Positions 12,514 to 24,507 of a stretch of 64,000 nt of DNA are shown piece by piece; within the stretch, counting starts at the first letter, position 1; every line of letters begins with the position of its first letter. The DNA comes from Ampelocalamus luodianensis (lineage: Eukaryota > Streptophyta > Magnoliopsida > Poales > Poaceae), in assembly GCA_036346255.1 (NCBI GenBank), contig CM070617.1, positions 4,567,501 to 4,631,500 of the forward strand, given 5' to 3'. A model generated the notes under the pieces. The model had not been told where the DNA came from. It searched no databases and worked only from the letters and a program-made list of their open reading frames with translations. The translations under genes were made by a program, and so were the position numbers.

Positions 12514-15500
12514 TCACAGGAACTTTTGGATTTCGAGTTAGCCCCATTTTCGGCCGACAACACTATGCATCGTCCAATTATCATCCTGGTGAGCCATTCC
12601 TCGATCCCCTGCTTGGTGATCATCTCCTGGCCTCGCTCAAGTTTTCTCAACCTTTTGTTTCCATAAATTTTGCCCAGCGACCCTCCTCGTGGAGCTTGCC
12701 GCCACCGCCGCCATTGCCGTGGGCATCTCACCTCCAGCTTCCGCCACTCCATCTCTCTCGTGAGCTTCATGACCACTCTCATAGCTTAAGCATGTGTTAT
12801 TTGGATCTAGAATGGACTGGTTTGGCACATGCACGTTAGCCGTAGGTCACCGCCGCTTGCCGCCGGTTAGCCGCCGGCAGCCATCTCGCTCGGCGCCACC
12901 ACCCTTGAGCCGTGAAGGTACCGTAAATCCTTTTCGTCTCCATGTGCGCCGCGTGGACCACAAAGCCGGCGGCAAGCGAGCGATCATCACATGTCACGCA
13001 TGAGCGAAGCGTGGCACGCCCGACACCACAGAGCCGATCATTAGATTCTAATTGCAATCATTAACGAAGCATGCGTGATCTTTGCTCGGCTAAGCATTGA
13101 TTAGTCTGGGTTTTGCGATAGTCTCTATGACGTGTGGGCCCAAAGACCTTAAGTGATTAGTAACTGTGGTGGTGAACCCGTGGACCGAGCTCTTAGCTTT
13201 TGGTCCATGCACCGTGCTTGTGAGCCAAGTCGGTGACATGTAGGACCCAATTGTCGGGTTAACCTGAAATTAATAGGAATTGGAAAACAACATTTGTTCC
13301 GACCCCACTGTCATCCCCTGTGGCTAGCTGAGGCGAGTGAGAAAAGTATTGAGTTCTTTAGAAAATCTGAAAACGAATTATATTCACACCAAAATTGTTG
13401 TAACTTCAAAATCCATATCTAATTCAAAGCGACTCCAAATTAAATGAAACCATACATTAGTTTTCATATTTAATGAACTTTGTATTAAAATTGGTTTTAA
13501 CCTTGTCTCTGTAACAGAAAGCACTAATTTGGAAAATGGGCTATTAACACTATTATTTTTACAAAAGAAAAAGGTCGATAACTTCAAAAGTCATAAGTAA
13601 TTCTTGGAAACTCCAAAACAGAAAGCCGCTTTGGTAATTTACTTTTCAAATGAGGTTAATTATAAAAATGGTTTTAAACTTACCTCTGTCACAGAAACTA
13701 TGGTTTGAGGAAAATGATCCATAAGGGATTATTTTTACACTATTAATGCTTGATAACTTTATAAATCAATAACTAAATCATGAAAACTCCAATTGGAGCA
13801 AACTCAACTGTTTTGAACTTGTGATAATATTGCCCATTTATTCATGTAACCCTTGTATACACCACTGCTCTACAAAATTTCACTTCATAATTAAATTGCT
13901 TAAATGGAGACATATCGAAGTCTGAAATTCAAACTACCATAACTTTCACATACTAAATCAAAATGAAATAATTCTTTCACCAAAAATCATCTACAATCAT
14001 GACTTAGCTACTGTAGAAAAATCATGCATTTTGAAGCATTTTGATTTTTGAGGTATTTCTCGATGTTTATTCGGTATTGTATTTATCTAGATACCGAGCC
14101 CATTGATATTGACTCCTACACAACTGAGAGCGAACAACTTAGCTACCTGCAAGGCAAGCATCCTTTGAACTTTCTTTTTGCATCATATTGATCCCAATTT
14201 TGTTAGGATAGATGCAATGATATTTGCTTGCATGCTATTTTGATAATGTCGCTATTTTTGTGATGAATAGTTAGACACATCCTATTATGTTGTCATTGTG
14301 GCTATCCATGAATTATTCCATTGCTGAAATGTTATGATAGGAGGTGTGAAATTATATTGTTCGAGTTTGCTTAGCCATGCAAGTCTAGAACCGGTAGTTG
14401 ATTGTCGGGAATAACCCGACAATTATGGGATAAACACAACCCTCATTATATACTTTTGTTTCAGATCTTCGCACTGTTTTACAAGTTAAATTTTGTCATT
14501 TTAAATGAGCTTTTGGTCTGGACAAGTGTTGGTTAGTGATGGTGCTTTATGCACGAATTGGGTATGTGGTTGGACTTGTCCGACAATTAAGGACCGAACT
14601 TTGTAACGTCGTTGATTCAAGTACTTTCGTGCTACCATACGCAGATATGGGTGTTGTACGGTTAAGTAGGGGGAAGGTTCTATTGTGATAAGTCTCATGG
14701 TGGTGTAGGGGCATTTGTGTTTGATCATTTGTCCTTAGGAATCGATGTCAATGTTCTATAGTGTGCAAGGGAGCACCAATTACCTTTTCATTACATCGGT
14801 ATTTCCAATATAACATGTGAGCCCCTTAGCAAAGTGCTATATGCTACTTGTACTAAGACCGGAAACATCTCACATGGGGGACTTAGCGCAATAGGGTTTT
14901 CTTGCTGAAAACGATTGATCTCGATTCTCCCACCAAGATACCAAAGGAAGTGTGCCATTATCCGAGGCTTACGGGCTAGTCGAGTCGTGTGGGTAAGTAG
15001 TACACCCCGCAGGTATAATCTATTCGAATAGCCGTGTCCACGGTTATGGACAACCGCTTGAGTTCGGGAGTTACTATCGTTAGACTTGGAATTAAAATTG
15101 TGGGTGAACTTGGTAATTAGCATGAATGGGATGTTTATGCTTATTGTTGTAACAAAGTGGGCAGCCACTTTGTTATTTGTATGTTTAATTTGTTACTTAG
15201 TTCATTACTTATTCACATGTTTTACTTCTACTTCAAATCTGATTTTGAAATGGCACTTGAAAAACTAGTATGTGTAGGTTGTACATTGTTGCGTCACTTT
15301 CGCAAAACTAAGCCAATATGAGCCTTCCTTCGAATGACCTTATGCATAACTATTTTTATTTGTGTAAGACTTGCGAGTACTCTTTGGTACTCAAATGGAT
15401 GTTTGCTGGCTTTACGGTGAGGACGATATTGAGGTTGAGGAGTTCGCGTGTCGATTTAGGTGACATCGACGAGTAGTATGCTATCTTCTAACTCCCAGTC

Positions 15501-15967
15501 GGTTGCCGATGGGTTGTGGGCATACCACTGTTGGTCCTTTTGGTTTATTTACTCGCTTCCGCTATAAACTTGTTAAATTTGGCCGGTCGGCCCTTATGTA
15601 ATTGTACTCTTAGAACTGTGTTGTAACTTTTGTACTATTTATGTATGATGGTTGTATGGATGTGACTAACGTTGTAATGAGGGTATGATTATATTGGTCA
15701 CTGATCTTGGGAGCCAATATAGGTCATACTCGCTGTTCTTGGATTCCTATTTAACTCGCTAAGTGTAGTGCTTGACTTGTTGGAGAACCGACAATCATAT
15801 AGTGCTAGCAGGGGAGCAGCGCGCATGATCGTCGGGGCTCTAGAATTGAGTTGAGTCTCTCACTTAAACCGAGTTAAGTTGGAATCCATTTACCGGAGAT
15901 CCCGAGTTATGTCCCTAAGACCTTGATTAGTCTCGGTCTTAAGGAGATAACCCCGGGTTCCCACACA
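12514..15967 (+). mobile_element. Family 2 LTR, second copy, part after the nested solo LTR
   Basis: 12520-13975 repeats the block order of 6060-7661 (attttcggccg segment, AT-rich block with ctccaaat/ctccaaaac motifs, ending aaatgaaataa). 13976-15967 then supplies the rest of the LTR, with an order parallel to family 1 (the caaggcaagcat segment near 14150, the cgaatagcc segment near 15025). A perfect 8 bp stem TATATTGG/CCAATATA (15690-15697, 15714-15721) occupies the place of the family 1 hairpins. The end near 15967 (GGGTTCCCACACA) is the probable LTR terminus. No primer site follows. Confidence 0.6.
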
Positions 15968-18900
15968 AAAGAAAGTTCAAATGATGCTTGCCTTGCTGGT
16001 AGTTCACTTGCTCACTCTCGGTTACTTACTCTCATACTTCCGGCAACTCGGAATCTAAAGAAAGGCGATATCGAATAAACACCGAGAAATAGCCAAAAAC
16101 TCAAATTTCTCCAAAATGCATGAAATTTATACAGTAGCTATATTATGATTTTAAATGAATTTAGGTATAAAAATTATTCCATTTGGAGTTTATATGAGAG
16201 AGTTATAGTAGTTTGAAAATCAGCTTTCTGGAAAATGCTGAAAAATCATGGTTCGGTTACTGTTCATCTGAATTTAATTTTTTTTGCAAAAATTTGTAGA
16301 ACAGTGGTAGGGATAAGCTTTACATGGCATGAAAGGTAATTAAAATGTATGATCAATAAAAATTGAATCACCCCATTTAGAGTTCATATGAATTAGTTAT
16401 GAATTGTTGAAGTTAAAAGACTTTTTCGTGTAAAAATAATTCTTTTCTGATTTTTGCTACTGCATTAAATAATTTTTATAGGTAGGATGACCTAGCCTAT
16501 TCCATGACAAGTGGGGTCTATGTATTTTCTTTTCTTTTCAATTTATTTCCTGAAGGGAAAACATCTACCGACAAATCTAATCTTCTCATAAGCATATACT
16601 TAACCGATTCTCCGGTGTTGAATCCAATCACATGAATAACACTCTCCAATCATATTCTCATCTCTTGATGTAAATCCCATACTAACCTCAACTAAGACAT
16701 TATCAAGGTAGTTAATCCATCGAGTGATGCCCGAACTCACGATCTTCCAAATAAACAACCCATCCGATAATTACACGAAATCTACCGACTCATGGGCATA
16801 TGACCATGATTGAATCCATCGATCGTTCTCCGATATACTACTTAAGCTAATGCTAACTATCTAGCTCTACTTGTCTCGCCTCGGCAAATCATAATCGCAT
16901 ACGCTCAATTTTCCACCGATCAAGGTTTAATTGACAAACCGGTACCTAATGCTCTTTACAATTTAAGAACACATCCAACATCTAATTACTCACTAATCGA
17001 TCAACTTATATCCATTTCACCGAACTAGTCACGTATGACATCTACCAATCCAATCACACATGTGTATATATGATCAACTAATAATCATTTCTCTACTAAC
17101 TCGATTGGGGGTACAAATCTAGCAACTCGGCACATAGAACTTATCTACAAATCACATAGCAATCCAATCATTTATCTGCACTCAAATAATCTATTGTTTT
17201 CTTCTCCCAATTCTAGCATATGTGACTCACACACTATCGCTAAAATCATCCGATCAATTTGCTCGTGATTAAATAAATCATCCGATTCAACCTCCATATC
17301 TCATTAATCATCAACCCATAAGTCATCCATCAAGTAATAAATTATAAAATCTTTATACGTCCCATCTCCAAAACTTACTAATCCAATGTGAGAAGAAACC
17401 TCTAATTAATTTATCCTCCAAAGATCACCACTAGCATCCATGCGACTTCACAACAATATCATCCGATCAAATAATCAACTCACATATTTACTGTAGCATC
17501 TACCGATCAATAATGCATGCATTTCACCACAATAATCTAATTATCTGCCTTCACCAAAATATCAATACATGATCATGCCAACGCCTAAATAAGACTTAAC
17601 TGGAGAGTCGCACCGGTCTAAGCTATCAAACAATTTTTATAATTAAACATGCATGAAAAGACGCCATGCTCAAGACTAATATACAACATGCACAAGTAAA
17701 TATCGTAAACGCGATTTGACACTAAAGATTTTTACCGCGGCACTAAACGTGTGAAAAATTGCCGGACACCGTCTTCTCGGCACCCGTCCGTGTCCATCGT
17801 AGTCGCGCGCCGCTTCGCGCTCCATTCTCTCACCCGCGTAGTCATCACCGAGCTCGTCCGCGTCCATGTTCGCGGCCCACCGCGCCATCGCATGCACGGC
17901 CGTCACATGCATGCGCCGCGCAATGCGTCGCCTTGACATCGCCATGCCACGCCGAGCATGCGCTGCGCATCGCCACGCCGTCCTCCATCACGGCTCTCCT
18001 CGACTCGGCCGCCTTGGCGTTCGCACCACGCGGCCGCGCCGCCACCCGCCGCCTTGCTCGCTGCTCAACCCGTCGCTTCGCGCGCGCCGCCGCCGCGCCG
18101 CCCGCTTCGCGCTGCCGCGCCGGCCTCATGCTCGCATCGCCGTTATCGTGACACCGTTGGACAGCGCCGAGCCGCTGCCTCGCGCCCGCCGCCACGCCTT
18201 GCCGCTGCCACCAAGCAACTCCGGCCGCTTGACGCCCCTCGGCGACCTCGTCTTCGCGCCTCGCTGCCGCTGACGGGCGGCTGCAGCGCAGCGCGTGCTC
18301 GCATGCATGCTACCGCGCTCCTTGGTCGCATGCGCGCGCTAAGCTCGCCGCTCCTCGACCGCGCTTATCGTCTTTGTGGCGCCAGCGCCTCGGCTCTTGC
18401 TGCCACGCCGCCTCGCCGGTGCGCCGCCGCGGCGTGCGGCTCAACATGTCGTGCCGACCGCCCCTTCTGGCCATTGCTCGCCGCGCACCGCCGAACCGCA
18501 GCGCCATCGGCGTGCTCCATTCTTCATTTGCTCGGCCGCATGCATGTTGCATGCTTGTGCTTCTTCTATCGATGCTATTCCCCACCCAAAGGCTTGCTAC
18601 TCCTTCTTCATCAAACTTGCTCAAAAGTTCATGCATGTGCAAACTTTTGGATGAATGAAATGCTTGAGTGATGGGAAGATGTTGGCATAACATGCATTGC
18701 ATGATTTCGCTTTTGATTGGGATTGGAAGGAAAGAAGTAATGAAATGAACTTGTGTTCATGAAGAGAAGGAATAAGGCCATGCTCTGTTGGGGAAGAAAA
18801 GAAGTGGCGTGGAGGTGGAAATGAGTGGCAGCAGTGTTCTGTTCGGATGGGACCATGGTTGGGGAGTAAGTTGACATGGGTGGCAGTGAGCTAAAACCGA

Positions 18901-19776
18901 AAAGGAAAAGTGGCGGGAGGTTTTCGGTTTGGGGGCAAGGAAGTGTCAGAGAAGAAATGAATTGGCAGTGTGGGAGGTGGGAGGATGGTTCGGTGTACTG
19001 CCTAGGAGAATAAAGAAATGGTAGTGGGAGGTGATGTACTAGCTGCATGCTATTAGGTGCCAGTGACTTGTTTTCTTTTTTTTATGTGATTTACTAGTAG
19101 GAGATGCACACATGCATAGATCATGTGCTAGTGCCGCTAGTCTCTTTTTGTCTTGGACGTGAAAAATTTTGTTTTTTGTTGATCTTTTGGCTGCTATGAT
19201 GTGCTAGCCAGGTAGAGTACATGCTGGGCAAAGTGAATGGCGGTGGGTTGGGGTTGTTCGGCTAGGCATAAAAATGAGAAAAGTGTGGTTGAGAAGTGAA
19301 GAAAACAACAGTTGAGAGGAGGGTTGCGCAGGTATTTTATCTGCTACTTCCTTTCTCCTCTGGCAAAATCACTCAAATTGCCATGCATGCGAAAACTACT
19401 TGTAGAAATAGATTGCTCTCGAGACAACGAATGCAACGGTATAACATGCGTCGTCGACATCTTGATTTTTGGTGGTGATTGCGAAGAGAGAAGTTGGGGA
19501 AAAGAAATGGAAATGCAGATGTCTCGCCTACGGTCGATCGAACTAGAAGTGACATCAATGGTATGAATGAATGACAACAAGATTTTTTTAAAAAAAAAAT
19601 ACATGCTAAAACAAGAACTCAAAGTAATTCAATTTAAATGTAGACTTTCAATTCGATTCGATTTTTAAGAAGCAACATTTTAATTAAACATGTGAAAATT
19701 TTAAAACATTGTCAAATATTTATTAGATCATCAAATTAAATATTAACATCCCGATTCTGAAAATCAGGATGTTACA
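15968..19776 (-). mobile_element. Inverted, 3'-truncated LTR copy related to family 2
   Basis: On the - strand it starts TGTAACATCC at 19776, followed by the same near palindrome as 4834. Bases 16060-16080 are the reverse complement of the 14060-14080 region, and homology ends near 15968, where it abuts the + copy head to head. 16480-17640 is rich in ATC/ATT and featureless. 17740-18560 is strongly GC-rich with overlapping open frames that I reject as genes. 19330-19560 matches 58780-58980 of the family 1 LTR on the opposite strand. It is flanked on the right by LINE sequence. Confidence 0.62.
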
Positions 19777-21092
19777 ACAATCATAAACGTAAATATAGGC
19801 TTGCTAAATGGAGTTTAGTTTGTTCGCCCAAAGAGCATGGCGGTCTAGGTGTTCAGAACTTAGATGCAAAAAATAAAAGCTTGCTCAGGAAATGGTTATT
19901 TAAATTGCTTAATGAAGAAGGGGTTTGGCAATCGTTGTTAACGAGGAAGTATTTGGGTGACAAGAGTCTTTCGCAGGTGGTTAATAAACCTGGGACTTCC
20001 CATTTTTGGTCGGGTCTTATGAAAATTAAAGATCAGTTTCTTCAGTTTGGGTCATTCCAGGTTCAAAATGGAAAGCAAACTAGGTTTTGGGAAGATATTT
20101 GGTTAGGAGATTCTCCTTTGAAAACACAATACTCTATTCTGTATAATTTGGTAAGGAGAAAGAAGGATACTGTGGCGAAAATTTTTAGCTCGACTCCTTT
20201 AAATATTTCATTTAGAAGATCTATTATTGGGCCCAAGTTACATGCGTGGAATGAATTAGTTTTGAGGATTGCTAATTTACAATTAAGCTCTCAAAAGGAT
20301 ATCTTTAGGTGGAATTTAAATAAATCTGGGCTGTTTATAGTCAAGTCTTTCTATGGGGCTCTAATTAGCAATGTTCAAGTCCCTTTTAGGAATTTATTTT
20401 GGTTAATTAAAATTCCCTTAAAAGTCCAAATTTTCCTTTAGTATCTCAAAAGAGGGGTCGTTTTAACTAAAGATAATCTGCTTAAAAGGCATTGGAGGGG
20501 AAGCACTCAGTGTTGTTTCTGTATTAAAGAGGAAACAATTCAACACCTTTTTCTTGACTGTCTTTTTTCACGTCTTGCTTGGTGGGTTGTTTGATGTGCG
20601 TTTAATTTATCTCCCCCTGTAAGCATAACAAATATGTTCGGAAATTGGTTAGCCGGCATTCCAACAAATTTAAAGTCACAACTCTTGGTGGGAGCTAGTG
20701 CCTTATGTTGGTCTATTTGGTGTTGTCGGAACGATGTTGTTTTTAACAAAAAGATTATCACTAATCCCTTGCAGGTTATCTACTTGTGTGGATTTTGGCT
20801 ACGTGCTTGGGCAAATTTACAAGATTCGGCCCAGAAGGAGTATATGGTGGATGGAAGCTTAAGATTGGAGTTTGTGGCGAAGCAAATTCTCAATTCTCAT
20901 GGGTGGAGGCTTAGTCGCCGGATTTGCAAGTGATCAAGATTAATTTTCAATTGTCTTGTTTTGGTTGTAAGGCTTCTTGCCACTTTTATCAGTGTTGGTT
21001 ATTTTGGTACTTTTGTCCTTTCAATAAATGGGCTGTGTGCATCTCGAATGCAGAGGCCAGGAGAGATTTTTTCTCTTCTATTATCTAAAAAT
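19777..21092 (+). pseudogene. LINE 1: 5'-truncated non-LTR element, RT C-terminus and zinc-binding RT domain (zf-RVT)
   Basis: Conceptual translation from 19777 gives the region after the reverse transcriptase core found in plant L1-type LINEs (the KEHGGLG motif, then the RFWEDIWLG motif around 20095), then the zf-RVT zinc-binding domain with its CCFC...HLF..C pattern at 20510-20560 and a C-terminal tail to 20934. The enzyme of such elements copies its own RNA at a nicked genomic site. In-frame stops occur at 20440-20442 (TAG, probably from Trp) and near 20593 (TGA). The 5' half (endonuclease and RT core) is absent. The 3' end near 21060-21092 reads TTATCTAAAAA, like the end of LINE 2. Dead copy; the left side is cut by an LTR terminus. 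Confidence 0.85.
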
Positions 21093-21412
21093 ACATAAAT
21101 TACAGTAAATTATGTATGTAATTTTGGTTCTTGGTCACTGTAATTATTCTTGAAAGTCTTAATAACTCATATTTCCATCACATGATTCAAAATTTCACAT
21201 TTACTTTGAGAGGTTGAGAAAAAACAAAGACAAAAAAAAATTACAACTCCATTATACATAAATTACAGTAAATTATTTATGTAATTTTAGTTCTTGATCA
21301 CTGTAATTATTCTTAAAAGCCTTAATAACTAATATTTTCATCACATAATTCAAAATCTCACATGTAATTTGAGAGGTTGAGTAAAAACAAAGACAAAAAA
21401 ATTATATACCAA
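21091..21412 (+). repeat. Tandem repeat, two ~163 bp units
   Basis: Unit 1 (21091-21253) and unit 2 (21254-~21412) both run from ATACATAAATTACAGTAAAT through a TTCTTG-TCACTGTAATTATTCTT segment to a gaggttgag-aaaacaaagacaaaaaa tail. Differences are scattered substitutions. Confidence 0.8.
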
Positions 21413-21439
21413 CAAAATACGGCAATGTAGTGAACCCGT

Positions 21440-21500
21440 TATGTTCTTCACATGTATTTTTAGAGGTTGAGTACAAACAAAGACAAAAAAATAAAATTAT
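21440..21500 (+). repeat. Partial third unit of the ~163 bp tandem repeat
   Basis: Only the tail of the unit is present (TCACATGTA, AGAGGTTGAGTA, AACAAAGACAAAAAAAT), separated from unit 2 by about 30 unique bases. Confidence 0.65.
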
Positions 21501-21866
21501 ATATATACCAACAAAGATAGCTTAGAGAGATCAAAAGTGGAATCTAGCAAGCAAGAAAACAACAGGAAACACCTACACCTACTCCTCCTCCCAAATTTCT
21601 CAAGCTTCCATCAACTTTCTAGCTAGCCCTTCAGCTTCAAATCAAGTGCAGCTTCAGCATATAGTTGATCACTAGCTAGTGAAGCCAAGCAGCTAGCTTT
21701 TTTATTTTTTCCCTGCCGGACATAAGCTTCTGCCGCTGCTTCAAGGCGAGCGAGTTGCAATGAAAGGAGCAGCTGAAACCACTGGCCGTGACGCACCTGC
21801 TGCAGCATCAATCTAAAAGCATATCCAATAAATAGAAAAATGACTATTTTGCATGCAAAAAACTGT
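21501..21866. other. Unassigned spacer with one unidentified - strand frame
   Basis: No domain is recognised. On the - strand, 21623-21810 reads as a helical, Ala/Leu-rich frame that ends in a stop just inside the left border. It looks more protein-like than its neighbours, but I cannot name a family and chance is possible. It may once have been the end of a host gene. Confidence 0.3.
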
Positions 21867-22458
21867 CGACAGATGTTTAGCAATTCCGCAATTAGAATAG
21901 GCTCCATTGGTTATGTTGCTCCAGGTAATGTTTTGGTCTTTGTTCATTACCCCTAGTTCTTACATAAATATGGCATGCTAATCAATCTAAATTTCTCCAG
22001 AGTATGGGGAAGGTTCTCCAATCTCAACTATTGGCGATGTTTATAGCCTGGGCATATTACTGCTTGAGATGTTTACAGGATGGAGCCCAACAGACGACAT
22101 GTTCAGAGATTCGTTGGATCTTCACAAGTTTTCAGAGGCTGCTTTTCCTGACAGAATCTTGGAGATAGCTGATCCGACAATGTGGGTGCACAAGGATGCC
22201 AACGATAGCATCACAAGAAGCAGAATTCAGGAGTGTTTGGTCTCTGTCATTGGGCTCGGCATGTCCTGCTCAAAGCAGCAACCCAGAGAGCGAATGCCGA
22301 TACGGGACGCAGCAGCGGAGATGCACTCAATCAGAGATGCATACCTCATGTTTGCCAGTTCTCTTGTAGTGGAACATGGAGGAAGAAAGATAAGCCACCA
22401 CGCTGCAGTTATCCACACCAACAATGAACAACTAGACCTGCAGATTGGGCAAGAATAA
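21867..22458 (+). pseudogene. 3' fragment of an LRR receptor-like kinase (At3g47570/Xa21-like subfamily)
   Basis: Two exons are visible. The first ends at 21924 and codes the activation-segment motif GSIGYVAP. After an intron (GT at 21925, AG at 21999-22000), exon 2 (22001-22458) continues with EYGEG, the DVYSLGILLLEMFTG helix, a SPTDDMF-DSLDLHKF segment and the CSKQQPRERM motif near the C terminus. These residues are typical of the C-lobe (subdomains VIII-XI) of grass LRR receptor kinases of the flagellin/Xa21 type, which signal at the plasma membrane. The intron sits at the usual place of this subfamily, and the reading frame across it is open. LRR ectodomain, transmembrane segment, N-lobe and catalytic loop are missing, and repeats lie upstream. 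It cannot encode a working kinase and is probably a gene relic. Confidence 0.82.
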
Positions 22459-23002
22459 GATACGGTCACTTTCCAGAAGCAACTGAAAATGTATATGGCT
22501 TTGCAGTTACAGCATCCTTTCTTAACGCACTGTATATGTTTGCATCAGATGTAGCTCGTATATAGGATGTTTGGTGACTGTGCAGGCAGGTACGGTCATA
22601 TAAAATCCAGAGTTTTACCCTAGTGTTACAGTACACTGTCAGTAAGAATCCTAATTATTAGTTGATTTGGAGCTTCGGGAGTGGTACAGCCTGCTTGTTC
22701 TGAATCCCTCTCCGTGCCAGGAATAAAACCGCGGCATTGCTGAATTGGTGCTTGGTTCCCGTCGCACCCTCGTTTTTCTTTTTTGAGCTGGAAAGAAACG
22801 GCGGGTGCAGAAAATAGGCCTTCGAATTCATATGGGCCGCTTCGACTCCCACCATGTGATATGATGAGTACGCCGAGGCTGTGGGCTGAAAGGGCCCAAG
22901 CCTTAAAACGCATTTGCTTCGTCCGTTGTTGGGCCAACAAAGCCCGGCCCGTTATACTCGAAAAAGTGGGAGCAGCTGCAAGTTGGTGAAGGAACCCAAG
23001 TC
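22459..23002. other. Spacer after the kinase fragment
   Basis: This may hold the former 3' UTR of the kinase gene. Short open frames on both strands show no domain. I see no RNA gene or repeat here. Confidence 0.4.
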
Positions 23003-23015
23003 AGGATACTTTGGA
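23003..23015 (+). repeat. Left target-site duplication of LINE 2
   Basis: AGGATACTTTGGA recurs with one change as AGGATACTTCGGA at 24283-24295, on the other side of the LINE. Confidence 0.75.
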
Positions 23016-24282
23016 GTTTTTTTTAGATGAACAAGACATCAAAACTGATGCCCCAGTAAAAATAATATTGAAACTGAGTTTTCAGGCAGTTTAGCTCAGT
23101 ACATTAGCGATTACACATCTATCTTTGAATTCCTCTACTCTTTTGTTCTATAGCTTTCCAAAGCAATATAAAGCATTACATCCACATCCTTTTTCCACTC
23201 CCAATTCTTGGATCTTCAGGCTTCATTTTCTTCGGCTTCACAGACCATCAGCCTTCATCCCAGGTCAAGCGTCTTCATTCTGATGTCAACATCATCGCCT
23301 CCAGCCACTCGCAGCAAAGATCCATCTGCTGCCGCTTTAAATCCTGGAAAAGTTGCGCCTAGCTTCTCAACAAACTCAATATTTTCCGCCGAACTTGCTT
23401 CATACTGAGCCACCCTTTGCGCTGAAAGACAATGTCATCACGGCATTTCCACTAACACCATAAGACAGCAGCTATAACAGAATTTTGAACAGCATGCTTC
23501 TTACCGCTAATCCAATACTTTGCAAAGGACACAAAATTAGCACCTATGTCAATTTTAAACATATCGGCTAATTCAGCCCAGAGAGATTTAGCCACAATGC
23601 AGTCAAAAAACAAATGATTAATGGATTCATTTTCAGAACAAAAGGCACAGTCCAGAGGCCTCACAATATTTCTTTTAAGCAGATTGTCCTTAGTCATTAA
23701 CTTATTATGAGACATGAGCCACAAGAAAACATGCACTCTAAAAGGAACTGTAATAGACCAAATTGCAGGTATATAGATTGGCAAGACACCCCTAAAGTAA
23801 ATAATAGCATAAAGAGATTTTGCAGAATAATGACCATTGCTCTCATACTGCCAGATCAAAGCATCCTCCTCATCACATATTTAAGTGTTGCATGATGCCT
23901 TCCAACTACCATCTAAGCATGAGTGTCAGAAAAGGTTCTTCTGAAAGAACACCTAATTTAATTGTCAACCCAAATATCTGAAATTGTCTTACTTTTCAAA
24001 TTAACCACACTATAAAGATCCCCAAATTGCACAGCTAGAGGAGAGGTACCAAACCAAATGTCCTCCCAGAACCTAATCTTTCTACCATTTCCTACCATCC
24101 ATCTATACCCAAACATCATAGTTTTGTTGCCCACAGTATCCCTTTCCAGAAATTAGAGGCATTGGTATCAGGGCAGCAGAAAATATTAGGTTTTACAGTT
24201 CTATACTTACTATCATTATTTTACTTCATAGTTTATTTTCACCCTGAATATATCTCTTGACCCAAGAGCCCGACAGACTCAT
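23016..24282 (-). pseudogene. LINE 2: 5'-truncated non-LTR element with zf-RVT domain
   Basis: Read on the - strand from 24282, the translation shows the post-RT motif RFWEDIWFG (near 24070), then a zf-RVT domain (23452-23859) with C-FC...HLFFDC spacing, then a C-terminal Trp/Arg-rich tail to about 23210. A T-run at 23017-23024 is the poly-A tail of the element on the - strand. Short matching duplications flank it, as expected for target-primed reverse transcription that stopped early. A stop follows AVLWC and further stops lie near 23380 and 23270. The tail lies in the LINE frame; another frame over 23240-23430 looks coding but is a shadow. Non-functional copy. Confidence 0.85.
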
Positions 24283-24295
24283 AGGATACTTCGGA
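24283..24295 (+). repeat. Right target-site duplication of LINE 2
   Basis: AGGATACTTCGGA, one mismatch from 23003-23015. Confidence 0.75.
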
Positions 24296-24325
24296 TTTTG
24301 GAAGTTGGTGATGTCTTTTTCAGGT

Positions 24326-24398
24326 TCCTAGGATGGCGATTGCCCAAAAAAACTAAATGGAGATTACCGGGGAAAAGCAAATTTGTTCCTAGGATGGC
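24326..24398 (+). repeat. Short direct repeat before the Copia LTR
   Basis: TTCCTAGGATGGC occurs at 24326-24338 and 24386-24398, about 47 bp apart; the second copy ends one base before the Copia LTR. It may be a local duplication at the insertion site. Confidence 0.5.
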
Positions 24399-24399
24399 A

Positions 24400-24495
24400 T
24401 GTTACATAAGGGGTTATCTGCATATATGTTATATCTATGCTTGTATATATATTAGCCCATTAGCCTCATGATGAATACATGCGCTATTCATAACA
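24400..24495 (+). mobile_element. Copia 5' LTR, 96 bp
   Basis: It starts TGTTACATAAGG and ends TTCATAACA, so the termini TGTTA/TAACA are inverted, and the initiator-Met primer site follows with no gap. That makes it very short for a plant Copia LTR (typically a few hundred bp). The matching 3' LTR is absent, so the boundary rests on the termini and the primer site. Confidence 0.7.
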
Positions 24496-24507
24496 TGGTA
24501 TCAGAGC
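24496..24507 (+). promoter_or_regulatory. Copia primer binding site (initiator tRNA-Met)
   Basis: TGGTATCAGAGC, complementary to the 3' end of plant initiator tRNA-Met, lies immediately after the LTR. Confidence 0.85.

Noticed and set aside
17751..18671. Overlapping long open frames (up to 237 codons) in the inverted LTR
   Set aside because: GC-driven: all six frames are open in parts, the composition is Ala/Arg-rich, and it is LTR leader sequence.
23205..23430. - strand frame after a TTTCAG acceptor, looking like a last exon
   Set aside because: The neighbouring frame continues the LINE 2 protein (WKCRDDIVFQRKGW... ILSLLRS), so the attractive frame is a shadow.
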